64,000 nucleotides of DNA from Prillingera fragicola (lineage: Eukaryota; Basidiomycota; Tremellomycetes; Trichosporonales; Trichosporonaceae): the NCBI GenBank assembly GCA_002335605.1, contig BEDY01000008.1, positions 124,001-188,000 of the forward strand, given 5' to 3'. Below are positions 22,882 to 32,858 of the stretch, piece after piece. Each line of letters starts with the position of its first letter. Within the stretch, counting starts at the first letter, position 1. Under the pieces are notes generated by a model. It was not told the DNA's origin. It saw nothing but the letters and a program-made list of their open reading frames with translations, and searched no databases. The position numbers were made by a program, and so were the translations under genes.

Positions 22882-24153
22882 ATGGCCCCGCCCCCTGTTA
22901 CCGTCTACGTGCGTTTTTGCTCTGACGGCTCCTGGGGTTTGCTGACTCGCGCTCAGGTGACTAGTCTTACGTCTGCACCCAAGGTGCGCAGGCACATCGA
23001 GCTGCTTCACCGGTACGTTCCATGCTCTGGGATCTGATCGGCTTGGCTGATGGTGCAGCTCACTTCGTGGACTGGAGATTCCTTATGAGGTACGTCGATA
23101 CCGCTGAGCCCCAGGCGGCGTATGCTGACCTTACCAGTCGTTTGACCTCGTCAACGATGAGGACGCCAAGAGGCGATGGCAGCGTGCCAAGCCACTGGGA
23201 ATGGTCGTTGGCCTTCCCGGATATCTTGTCGGAGGCGAGTGGGTCGGAGTGAGTAACTGTGCTGGCGGGCAGGGCCGTCCACTGACGAGGTCTAGACAAT
23301 GGAGGAATTCGAAGAGGCCGTCGAGGGGCAATATCTCGAGTCGTTTCTCAAGCAGGACGTCGACATCGGAGCCGACACCTCGAAGACTATTGGAGAAGCC
23401 GAACTTGACCGTCTCATGCGGGAGATGACCGAGGACGACCTCGACCAGCTCGTTGGCGACCTCTCGGCCCCGCCTACCAAGGCTGCCAAGGACGTGGCAG
23501 CTGATTCTTCAAACGGCAAGGGATTCTTGGAGACAGCTGGCGCGGCTCTTGCCACGGCAGCGAATGCCACTGCCGCCACCACTGCCGCTCTCGCTACTAA
23601 GTCGGCGGCTGCCGTTGGCCTCACCGAGGACGAGCCCGCAACAGCTACCAAGAAGGTTGCTTCGTCCGAGGCTGAGAAGGACGGCCCGGCTCATGGTGAG
23701 AAGACGCTTGACGAGGTCATCGACGCCACTATGGCAGCTGAGAAGAAAGAGGCCGAGGAGGAAAAGGCCGCTGCCTCGCCCGTCAAGGCTCTCGACACCT
23801 CGACAAAAGCTCTGGACACTGCACCCGCCAAGGTTGAGGCTGCTTCGCCCGTAAAGACCTCTCCCACAGCTGCCAAGATTGAGGCTGCTTCGCCCGTGAA
23901 AGCTGTCCCTGCTGCTTCACCGGTCAGTTCTGTTCCTGCTGCGTCTTCTATCACTAAGGACGAGCCTGCATCGCCTGTCAAGGTCGCCGCAGCTTCCGGG
24001 GCAGCAGACGATGGCCCCGCACCAGGGGAGAAGACTCTCGACGAGGTAATTGACCAGACCATGGCCAAGGAGAAGAAGGAGGCCTTGGACGAGGAGGCTG
24101 AGAAGAAGGCTCTCGATGCTGCAGAGGTGACTGAGGAGAAGAAGTCGGTGTAG
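22882..24153 (+). CDS. SH3BGR-like thioredoxin-fold protein with acidic/Ala-rich C-terminal tail
   Basis: The N-terminal 80 residues, spread over several tiny exons (MAPPPVTVY, then VTSLTSAPKVRRHIELLH, then a short exon ending IPYE), match the SH3-binding glutamate-rich (SH3BGR) glutaredoxin-like fold: VTVYVTSL, VRRHIELLHRSLRGLEIPYE, FDLVNDEDAKRRWQRA and GMVVGLPGYLVGGEWVGTMEEFEEAVE. It lacks a CxxC active site, as in that family. The last exon adds about 260 residues: a helical segment, an Ala-rich stretch, four SPVK motifs, and two copies of a GEKTLDEVIDxTMAxEKKEA unit (23680-23769 and 24009-24101). Function unknown; the fold suggests a binding role. Start chosen at the first ATG before the beta strand. 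Confidence 0.82.
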
Positions 24154-24546
24154 ATGGTAGTCTTTGTCCGCATTGGAGACACCACAGCATAGGATATGCA
24201 TCGGTGTCCGTGACTTGAGCGCTCCACAGCGCGACAGCAGCCCTCCTTTGAGCTACAGATCGTAATAAACGCCCTTTGCCACTTCCGCTGAAGCGCGCCC
24301 GCTGTGTTAGGCTACGTGCATAGCCACATGCATGCATGCATACCATCATGAACATTACGCGCGACGCGACTTGTCGACAATAACCGTAATCTCGGCGATT
24401 TACGGAGAAATGCCTTGTGGCAGGGAGCCGGTGGAGGTCTCAAGATTTTGAAGACCAGAGCTGTTTTGGATGGCAATAGCAAGCGGTTGAACCAGCTCCT
24501 TGCTTGACATTACCAGTCCCGCAGAGCACCAGCAGCCAACATTGCC
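24154..24546. other. Intergenic region, about 390 bases
   Basis: 3' flank of the SH3BGR-like gene and promoter of ERB1. A CATGCATGCATGCAT run near 24327-24342 is the only pattern seen. Confidence 0.55.
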
Positions 24547-27054
24547 ATGGCGCCTCGCTCAGTCTCTAATGGGCGTTCAACCCGTGCAGGGCCATCAAAG
24601 CCCGCCGCCCCCGCCAAAGCTATCAGCCGCAAACGCGCCGCCTCTCCCGACGAGGTCAGCGACGACGAGTTTGCTGGCGCCGTCAACGGAGAGCTGGAGT
24701 TGAGTGACGACGGAGAGGATGATGGAGAGGAGGAGGAGGAGGATGAGGAAGAGTTCCCCGAGCTGGACAGTGGATCAGAGGCCGAGTTTGAGGCCGACGA
24801 GGAGGACGGCGACGCTGCCGACACTGAGGCCTCGGACGACGAGCTGATCGACGACGAGGACGACGGCTCAGAGTCGGGATACAACTCGTCTGACATTGAG
24901 AGGATGTACGAGTCGTCGCCCCCGAGCTCAAATCTTGCGTCGCCCATGTCGGACACGCGCGAATTGGACGACGAGGAGAAGCTGGACCGCATGATTGCAC
25001 GCAACACTGTCAAGCCCGACGACTCTATTGGCGCCGAGGGCCAGCTCTCGCACGCCAAGGAGAGCCACGGCAAGCTTGTGCCTTCAAAGCTTGTTCCCGG
25101 TGGCTACCGCCGCGAGTACGACGACATTGAGGCTGGCTACGGATCGGAGAGCAGTACCGAGGACAACCCCAACACCATCGGCAACGTCCCCATCGAGTGG
25201 TACGATGACCTCCCCCACATTGGTTACGATGTCAACGGACGCAAGATCTTCCGTCCCGCCAAGGGTGACGAGCTTGACAAGTTCCTTGCCAACGTGGGCG
25301 ACATTGCCGCCTGGACTAGTGCCGAGGACAAGCTCATGCAGCAAAACGTCCAGCTTTCGGACAAGGAGCTCGACATTATCCGTCGTCTCGAGCAGGCCGA
25401 GAACCCCGACGCCGACTTTGACCCCTACCAGCCCACTATCGAGTGGTTTACTGGCGAGGGCCGCGAGCGCATTATGCCTCTGAGCGCCGCCCCGGAGCCC
25501 AAGCGTCGTTTCGTCCCATCCAAGTGGGAGCACCAGAAGATTATGAAGATTGTCAAGGCTATTCGCGAGGGACGCATTGTTCCTGGCAAGCCTTCCGTGG
25601 CCAAGCCTGCAGTCTACGCCATCTGGGGCGAGGGCGACCAGCCCCACGCAGAGCACGCCATGTACATGCCTGCTCCTCAGCAGCCTCCCCCCAAGACTGC
25701 CGAGTCGTACAACCCACCAGAAGAGTACGTGCCTACCGCCGAGGAGCGCGCCGAGTGGGAGGAGATGGAGAAGGAGGACCGCAAGACCGACTACCTGCCC
25801 GCCAAGTACGACGCTCTCCGCAAGGTTCCTGCCTACAAGAACCTCGTCCAGGAGCGCTTCGAGCGCTGCCTCGACCTCTACCTCGCTCCCCGCGTCCGCA
25901 AGGTCAAGCTCAACATTGACCCCGAGAGCCTCATCCCCAAGCTCCCTGCTCCTCGCGAGCTCCGCCCCTTCCCCACCACCAGCTGTGTTCAGTACCGCCA
26001 CCCCGGAGACACCCGTGTTCGCTCAGTGTCGCTGTCGCCCAACGGCAACTGGCTGGCATCTGGATCCGAGGACGGTGTGGTGCGTATCTGGGACTTGGCA
26101 ACTGGTCGTGAAGTCTGGCGCTGGAACCTGCGTGGTGGACCCATCCAGCACGTCGGATGGAGCCCCAACAACGACGAGGCCCTCCTCTGTGCTCTCGTCG
26201 AGAACCGCGTCGCGCTGCTCTCGCCTTTGGCACTCGCATCGCCCGCCGTCGCTGCGGCTACCCTCACCCACGTCAACACTGCCTTTGCGGTCTCGTCGGC
26301 TACCACCAAGATGACTGCCGGCAAGGAGGTCAAGGGCACTGAGGCCGTCAAGTGGGTTCGCCCCGGAGAGTCGCAGCGTGAGCGCGGAGAGCTCGTCTAC
26401 ATTGACGTTCCCGGCACCCCCAAGCACGTCACCTGGCACCGCAAGGGCGACTACTTGGCGACCGTCGCCGCCGACGCCCAGAACAAAGCCGTCCTCATTC
26501 ACCAGCTCAGCAAGCATGCCACTCAGTCGCCGTTCCGCAAGACCCAAGGTGCGGTCCAGCGTGTCGCCTTCCACCCTTCCAAGCCTTGGTTCTTCGCTGC
26601 TACCCAGCGCTACGTCAGGTTGTACGACCTTGCCGCCCAGAAGCTTGTCCGTACCTTCCAGACTGGTCTCAAGTGGATCTCGTCGCTTGACATTCACCCC
26701 GGCGGTGACAACCTCATTGTCGGCAGTTACGACAAGAAGCTTGCCTGGTTTGACATGGACCTTGGCAACAAGCCATACCGTACCCTTAGGTACCACAGCC
26801 GTGCTCTGCGTGCTGTCGCCTTCCACCCCATCCTTCCCCTCTTTGCCTCGGCCAGTGACGACGGCACCATCCACATCTTCCACGCTACCGTCTACACCGA
26901 CCTCACCCAGAACCCCCTCATTGTGCCCCTCAAGATTCTCCGCGGACACCGCATCACGGACGGTCTTGGTGTCCTCGACATGGGATGGCACCCTGAGAAG
27001 CCTTGGCTCGTTACCTCGGGCGCGGATGGAGAGTGCCGTATGTGGTGCTCGTAG
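24547..27054 (+). CDS. ERB1: Ribosome biogenesis protein Erb1 (BOP1)
   Basis: Single-exon gene of 835 residues. Erb1 works with Ytm1 and Nop7 (PeBoW complex) in the nucleolus for 60S subunit maturation and 27S pre-rRNA processing. A long acidic N-terminal region (residues 30-110) is followed by the BOP1 N-terminal domain: NTIGNVPIEWYDDLPHIGYD, WTSAEDKLMQQNVQLSDKELDIIRRL and FEWF-like IEWFTGEGRERIMPLSAAPEPKRRFVPSKWE are strongly conserved. The C-terminal half is a WD40 propeller with VSLSPNGNWLASGSEDGVVRIWDLATG, VQRVAFHPSKPWFFAATQRYVRLYDL, and GVLDMGWHPEKPWLVTSGADGECRMW at the end. Start MAPRSVSNGRS is the first ATG of the open frame. Confidence 0.97.
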   Translation: MAPRSVSNGRSTRAGPSKPAAPAKAISRKRAASPDEVSDDEFAGAVNGELELSDDGEDDGEEEEEDEEEFPELDSGSEAEFEADEEDGDAADTEASDDELIDDEDDGSESGYNSSDIERMYESSPPSSNLASPMSDTRELDDEEKLDRMIARNTVKPDDSIGAEGQLSHAKESHGKLVPSKLVPGGYRREYDDIEAGYGSESSTEDNPNTIGNVPIEWYDDLPHIGYDVNGRKIFRPAKGDELDKFLANVGDIAAWTSAEDKLMQQNVQLSDKELDIIRRLEQAENPDADFDPYQPTIEWFTGEGRERIMPLSAAPEPKRRFVPSKWEHQKIMKIVKAIREGRIVPGKPSVAKPAVYAIWGEGDQPHAEHAMYMPAPQQPPPKTAESYNPPEEYVPTAEERAEWEEMEKEDRKTDYLPAKYDALRKVPAYKNLVQERFERCLDLYLAPRVRKVKLNIDPESLIPKLPAPRELRPFPTTSCVQYRHPGDTRVRSVSLSPNGNWLASGSEDGVVRIWDLATGREVWRWNLRGGPIQHVGWSPNNDEALLCALVENRVALLSPLALASPAVAAATLTHVNTAFAVSSATTKMTAGKEVKGTEAVKWVRPGESQRERGELVYIDVPGTPKHVTWHRKGDYLATVAADAQNKAVLIHQLSKHATQSPFRKTQGAVQRVAFHPSKPWFFAATQRYVRLYDLAAQKLVRTFQTGLKWISSLDIHPGGDNLIVGSYDKKLAWFDMDLGNKPYRTLRYHSRALRAVAFHPILPLFASASDDGTIHIFHATVYTDLTQNPLIVPLKILRGHRITDGLGVLDMGWHPEKPWLVTSGADGECRMWCS

Positions 27055-27194
27055 AGAGTTGGATTTCTGTTGGGATAGAAGACTGCACTTGTACCTCTAT
27101 GCATGGTCAATCATACCTAGAACAAATCAGGCGTTTCGAATCTGTATCATGATGCTGCATATCCAAACCACTCTACACTGCTACAGACCTCACT

Positions 27195-28170
27195 TTACAG
27201 CGACAGGTAGTCGCGGACCTCCTGCTCAGAGAGTTTGCGGAAGGTAGGTGGCGCACGCTCGCCCGACTTGGCAATCATCGATTCCGGGGTAGGAACAGTC
27301 ACAATGCCAATCTCAATCGTCTCGGGGGTCATTTGTCCCTCAAAGCCTTCCTTGAGGGTAAGCAAAGCGGTGTGGATCGCGTCTTCCAGAGAGAGGTCGT
27401 CGTTGTAACTGTAGCGTCAGAGACTGGTCCAGCAGCAAAACGTTTCTCTACGCACCGCTTCTCAAGGAAAGTCTTGCCGTTCACCATGTTCTTTCCAATT
27501 GCGCTGGCCTTCCATGCCCAGTACGATCCCGAAGGGTCGACCTGGTAGAGCGACTGGCCACGGTGAGCGTCCCATCCTGCCACGAGGAGTGAGACACCAA
27601 AGGGGCGGACACCACTGCACGTCGTCAGCTAGAAGTCTTTGCAGCGACCATAAAGCAAGTTCCAGGTCATAACACTTACCCAGACTGCGTGGCCTTCTGC
27701 ATGACAGCAGCCACCTCCTGAACGAGAACCTTTGTGGGAGGGTACTCGCCGTACACCTTCCAGTACGCCTGGGCAATCTTACGGGCCTTGGCGACCAGTA
27801 CACGGAAGTCGGGACCCATGCCCGAGTACACGAAGCCAATGTTGGGGCAGATGGGAGCAATCTTCTCAATGGCAGAGGTGTCGAGAAGGTTGGAGACGTC
27901 CTTCTTCTCAGTAGCAATCACCACACCATTGGTAGCTGATGCGTTAGGTCGTCGTGTGCGCGTCTGCAGCTCGAAATACTCACCCTTGATACCCAAGGAG
28001 GTTGTTCCTCCAGCAACGGCAGCGAGCGCATGCTCAATCTGTCCAAGCTTGCCGCTGGGCGAGAAAGTAGTGAGGGAGAAGCTGCGAGGTGGGTTAGCGA
28101 CACTGAGCTCGTTGTCCTGCGCAGGGAGTAGGACTTACGAGTACGCTCCACCGCCACCTGGTGCCGCCAT
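27195..28170 (-). CDS. PRE8: 20S proteasome subunit alpha-2
   Basis: Structural alpha-ring subunit of the 20S core. The start ([33 protein letters not shown] after splicing) contains the alpha signature [20 protein letters not shown]. Conserved [21 protein letters not shown] and [20 protein letters not shown] are specific to alpha-2. Four short introns lie near 28087-28138, 27938-27983, 27616-27680 and 27411-27456. The C-terminal [22 protein letters not shown] ends at 27195. Alpha subunits have no catalytic threonine. It is divergent from galactokinase with about 400 bases between. Confidence 0.94.
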
Positions 28171-28568
28171 TGTCGCTAGTTGGTGTGAGGAGTCTGGGAA
28201 GGGAGGGGGGTAAGGGAGCCGTTGGCGAAGAGTGTTGACCTAGAAAGTGCTTGGGTATATGAGGTTGTGACGACTTGACGCAGACGCTGAACGCGACGAC
28301 GAAGCGTTCATTCCACGCGGTATTACGTAAAGAAACTCAGCGGATGTACAAAAGTTGGGAAGCCCTTGTTACATCCCCCCTTTTTGCCAGAAATTCCCGT
28401 GATTTCGCGTGGAGGTTGATCGCGAACGGGAATGTCTACTGATCGATAACAAATGCCCAGCTCACCCTCGGCCCGACCCTCATATTCCTCCCTCGTATAA
28501 AGCAAGAGACACCCCACAGAACCCCAAAGGCCCCCTAGACTTACTTTTCTCACCCCACGTCAACCATC
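28171..28568. other. Divergent promoter region of proteasome alpha-2 and galactokinase
   Basis: About 400 bases. A TATA-like GTATAAAGC (28495-28503) lies some 66-74 bases before the galactokinase ATG. No galactose-regulator site could be identified. Confidence 0.55.
28494..28504 (+). promoter_or_regulatory. TATA-like box of the galactokinase gene
   Basis: CGTATAAAGC about 65-75 bases upstream of the start codon at 28569, a position expected for a TATA element of a regulated gene. Inferred only from sequence and position. Confidence 0.45.
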
Positions 28569-30371
28569 ATGGCCGCCGACCTGCCCATTCCCGTGTTTGA
28601 GAGCCTCGCTGAGATTTACCCAGCGACCACGGTGCCCCGCGAAGGGTGAGTGACGGTCATCGCCGGGCCGGAGGTGCCGAGGTGGCCATCAGCATGTTTG
28701 CGATGGCTTCCAGAGCTACCACGGCGTTGGAAATCTCCCCACCATGAAACTTGAGAGCTGACACTGCAGCGTCCGGTGGGCTGCCCTCACGGACAAGTTC
28801 CAGTCGCTCTACGGTGCCGCTCCTACCCAGATTGCTCGTGCTCCTGGCCGTGTCAACATTCTTGGCGAGCACGTAGACTACTCCCTTTTCGTAAGTCCTT
28901 GTCTGTGGGTGACTTGCCAGTGCTGACATTGCGGTAGCCGGTTCTCCCCGCTGCCATTGAGCAGGACATCATTATCGCCCTTCGCCCCACGTCGTCGACC
29001 GAGCGCAAGGTCCGCGTTGCCAACATTCTTCCTTCGTTCAAGCCTTCCGAGTTCTCGCTGGTGCACAGTGAGAAGGGCTGGGACGCTGGTCTTGTGGCAC
29101 CCAAGGATGGAGGTGGCTGGGAGAACTACCTCAAGGTCGCTATCCTCGAGTGTCTGGACAAGTTCTATCCCAACGGCCCCGAGGAGTCCAAGCCTGTCGG
29201 TTTGGATCTCCTTATTGCGGGCAACGTTCCTCCTGGAGCAGGATTGAGCGTGAGTACCCAAAATTGTATTGTAAGCTAATGTCCAGAGCTCTGCTGCCTT
29301 TGTTGTTGGCTCGGTCATCATGTTCCTTGTGGCCAACGGCCTCACGGAGGGCAAGAGCAAGGGCGATGTTGTGCGCTTGGCCATTGCCAGCGAGCACCGT
29401 ATGGGTCTGCAGACTGGTGGCATGGACGTGAGTTGCTTTCTTCCAACCTGTGCTTACTCTCCCAGCAAGCGTCCTCGGCACTGTGTCTTGCAAACTCGCT
29501 CCTCCACCTCTCGTTCCACCCCAACCTTGAGCCTGTCCCCCTTCCTCTGCCCCCCTCCCTTGCCGTTGTCATCACCAACAGCCTGGCACCACACTCGCTT
29601 GCCGACTCGGCACCCGAGCGCTACAACCTGCGCGTAGTCGAGGTTCTCTGCGCCTCTCGCCTCCTCCTCCATGCCTGGGGCGTGGACGCCCCCCGCATGA
29701 CCAAGGCCGGCAAGGAAGGCCGTATCTGGCTCAAGGAGGCTCTGGACATGTGGGAGAAGAAGAACGCAGGCGAGTCAGAGGAACAGCTGTACCAGCGCAT
29801 TCTTGACGAACTCCCCGCCATCCTCGGCAAGGACGGCCGCGACAAGCTAGGCTGGACCCCCGAGGAGATGGTCGCCGCCAGCGGCATGTCGGCCGACGAC
29901 TTTAAAAAGACCTACATGGACTTTGTCCCCGTGCGCGCAAAGCACTTTCACCTGTACCTCCGTGCGCAGCACACGTTTGCCGAGAGCCTCCGCGTCGCGC
30001 GCTTTACGAGTCTGTGCAAGCAGGCTGCCGCCTCGCCCGAGCTCGATGTGTCCGCCGAGCTCGGCCAGCTGATCAACGAGGCCCACGACAGCATACGGGA
30101 CCTGTATGACGCTACCGTTCCCGAGGTCGAGGAGCTGCGCGACCTGTGCCTCAAGAACGGCGCTCTCGGTGCCCGCCAGACTGGTGGTGGCTGGGGTGGT
30201 GCCGTCATCTCCCTCCTCCCCGTCGACAAGGTGCCGTCGTTTGTCGAGGCAATTAAGAAGCAGTACCCCCCCTTCGCCAAGCTCTCAAAGGACGAGCTCG
30301 ATGAGGCTGCGTTTGCTACCCTTCCCGGTGTCGGTGCTGGTGTTTACGAGGTCAGGGACAAGCTCAACTAG
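28569..30371 (+). CDS. GAL1: Galactokinase
   Basis: GHMP kinase of the Leloir pathway: galactose + ATP to galactose-1-phosphate, cytosolic. Five exons with introns near 28647-28769, 28891-28936, 29249-29286 and 29429-29465. The galactokinase signature is [12 protein letters not shown]. The ATP-binding GHMP motif is PPGAGLSSSAA, formed only after splicing at 29249-29286. Motif 3 is [16 protein letters not shown]. The catalytic aspartate region GGMDQASSAL is also assembled across an intron. Start [18 protein letters not shown] follows the Kozak-like ATCATGG. The length of about 525 residues matches fungal Gal1-type kinases. No other GAL pathway gene (GAL7, GAL10) is in the window, so a cluster, known in many fungi, is not seen here. 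Confidence 0.95.
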
Positions 30372-30458
30372 ATAGTAGCGTAGCGTGCCGTGGTCAATGT
30401 ACAGTTGTTAGACTCAGTGCAGCAGCGCCGGTTAACTAGACAATGATACATACTACGT

Positions 30459-32160
30459 CTACTTTGACTGGACGGTGTCATCAGCCGTGCTGTCCGCTGG
30501 GGCTGGTGCAGCCGCCCCGGTCGCGGCACCTTCCTCTGCGCGGCTTGCTTCCCCGCGAGCCGCCTCCTCACGTGTAGCCGCCTCCCGGGCCTCCTCACGA
30601 CTAGCCTCTGCTTGCTCAGACCTCGTGCGGCGCAACGGTGCAATCTCACGCTCGCCCTCGGGCAACACTGTCGTACTGCTGAGCGCGACAGGGCGATCGC
30701 TCATCCCATGCGGGGTCATGGTTCCGCCCTCGCCTACTCCGGTAGAGGCGGACTCGCGCTCGCCTTCGGAGACTTCGGCCGTGTGACCGTTGGACGTGAG
30801 CGGCCCCGCGTCGAGCTCGTCCACTCGTCCCATGTATGGCTGGTTGCCAATGTCCGCCGAGGCTGAAGTGTCCTCTACGGCACGTGCTTCCTCGGTTGTC
30901 ATGCTCTCTTCCATCTCGACCTCTGGTTCTGGAGTTGGTGATCGCGGCCCTGAAGCCTGCTGCGGCTGCTGTTGCTGCTGAGCCGCAAACGCTCCACCAG
31001 TGTTGTTGCCATCGCCGAGCATCAGAGGCGACATGAGGCCCTCGTCCATTGATCCACCCTCGCCACTATCCAACATGGACTCTCCCAAGGCATCCAGATC
31101 GGACCCGCTGGTGAGGAATGGGATAGGGCTGAACATGGGTGTCATCGACCCTGGAGGCACAGTAGAATCAGACTCCCTGTCAGAACTCGCGATTGACGAG
31201 GGCGAACCAGGCATGCCGTCGCCCGGCAGGCGCAGTGGTGGCACGTAGGTGTACGATGGGACAGCGTATGGCGTGTTGACGCTGAGCATCTTCTCCACTG
31301 CCCGCAAAAACTTGCCCAGCGACGAATGCAAGCGAGTGGGCTGGAGAAGTAGCTCTGCCAGACGTTGCACTGTAAACGGTGCGCTGGCGGTCAGAAATGG
31401 TCGTGTGACACCACAACTCACAATGTCAAGCTTTCCAACTTTTGAGCAACCCTGTCCACCTCCTTCTTGCCCGCTTCCTGCTCCAACCACCCTGGTAGTT
31501 TGCGTCCACCAATTACTATCTCCTCGTCCCAGTCGTCGTCAAAGGGATTTCCACGAGCGGTCACTGGCGTGCCGTTGATATGGGGTGACCCCCCTGGCGC
31601 CGAAATGCTCCTTCGGCGGCGGTCCGGGTCAAGGGGAGGAAAGGGAGGAATAACCAGTCCACCTTGAGTGGACGGGCGAAGGCTAGCGTCCGGAGACATG
31701 GATCCATCGGTGCCGCCTTCGCTTCGAGGTGAGCTCATGCCACCGCGACCATCGGCATCCATTTGCCATCCTTGTCCCGAACCTTGTCGTGAAGGCGACA
31801 TCATCATTGGGTCACTACCCATTCCTGACCTCGAGGCCGTCGGTGACAGTGCTGGGGCGACGGGCACTCGGCCTGCCATGCTCGCGGGCGGTCCCTGTTC
31901 AAGGAAGACGGGCAGCGTTGCGATGAGAGCGAGATACATGTGATGGCGAAGCGTAGGCCAGTCACAGCTTCGCGAGTCAGTGAGCAGTAAAGGTACAGTC
32001 AACATCTAGACTAACTCGAAGGTTGCTGTCTCTGCAAGCTTTTCCAATACAGGATCAAAGTGATCTGCGACAGAGTTAGCATCGGCCGACTACCCAACTG
32101 AAATAACGGAAACTCACCCTGTGCTGGTGGGCTTGAGGCCTCAGCTGTAGCTGCAATCAT
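30459..32160 (-). CDS. Serine/threonine protein phosphatase 4 regulatory subunit 2 (PPP4R2/Psy4)
   Basis: PP4 regulatory subunit family; PP4 dephosphorylates DNA-damage substrates such as gamma-H2AX in fungi and animals. The N-terminus starts MIAATAEASSPPAQ, then DHFDPVLEKLAETATF and DWPTLRHHMYLALIATLPVFLE after two short introns. The core signature PFTVQRLAELLLQPTRLHSSLGKFLRAVEKMLSV lies behind a third intron at about 31384-31421. Between the halves is a disordered Ser/Pro/Gly-rich stretch, with a DDDWDEEIVIGGRKLPGW segment. The last 200 residues are acidic and low complexity with a repeated REEAxREEA pattern. Start and splice sites are deduced from frame and consensus. Confidence 0.85.
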
Positions 32161-32858
32161 GGCGATGACTAGCTCCCAACGAGATACCGTCTGGCAGGAG
32201 TTGTGATGGGTGTGGGGTTGGGCGTGCAGCTATCGCCCAGCAGATGAGTACCTGCGATAGGGACTGGACACTACTCAACACCACTGGCAATAACATTCGG
32301 CTGCCGTCAGATGAGGCCGCCGCATTTGCATCCGTGGCTAGGTTGTTGCTGTTCAATGTCGATCATTGTTTGACCCACCCCCTTTAGAGTCGCATTTTGG
32401 TCCCGCCTGCTAGGCGCGCACTTAATCGGGGTTGTTGGGTGGTAGAAATTGCGAGAAGTCACCTTTTACCCTGAGCCCGCTCTCCACCCGGAGGGACGGC
32501 CACTGTCACCGAGGAGGGTGGCAACCAGACGCGTTCATGACCGTCCGAGCTGTCGGCCAGCACCACGCATCAGTCAGCCTGTACAGCACCTTCCAGACAT
32601 TTCTCGACAAAGTATCTACTGCCATCATCACCACATCTCTCTCTCACTCCCTCACCTCTGTCTGTCTTGTTGCATTGCCTTGTAACGAATTTCCAGTGAC
32701 CCCCCCTCAATTACCTTGAACCGGCCACCGACCCCCCACGGGCACAACCGCCACACCCGCTAAAATTCCACGAACGACCTCGGTCCTGGATCATCTACCA
32801 CCTGTCCTTTTCAGCTTCCACCATTACACCTCGCTGAGAACAGCAACAAAACACCACC
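32161..32858. other. Divergent intergenic region with heat-shock-element-like site
   Basis: About 700 bases shared by the PP4R2 and DnaJ genes. A 20-base series of alternating TTC/GA pentamers lies at 32590-32609 (annotated separately). Pyrimidine-rich stretches (CTCTCTCTCACTCC near 32638) fit a basidiomycete core promoter or 5' UTR for DnaJ. Confidence 0.55.
32590..32609 (+). promoter_or_regulatory. Heat-shock-element-like array upstream of DnaJ
   Basis: The sequence reads as four contiguous pentamers of the pattern nTTCn nGAnn nTTCn nGAnn (CTTCC AGACA TTTCT CGACA). HSF binds alternating nTTCn/nGAAn units; here the two GAA units have C in the third position. About 250 bases before the DnaJ ATG. 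Plausible but imperfect. Confidence 0.35.
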
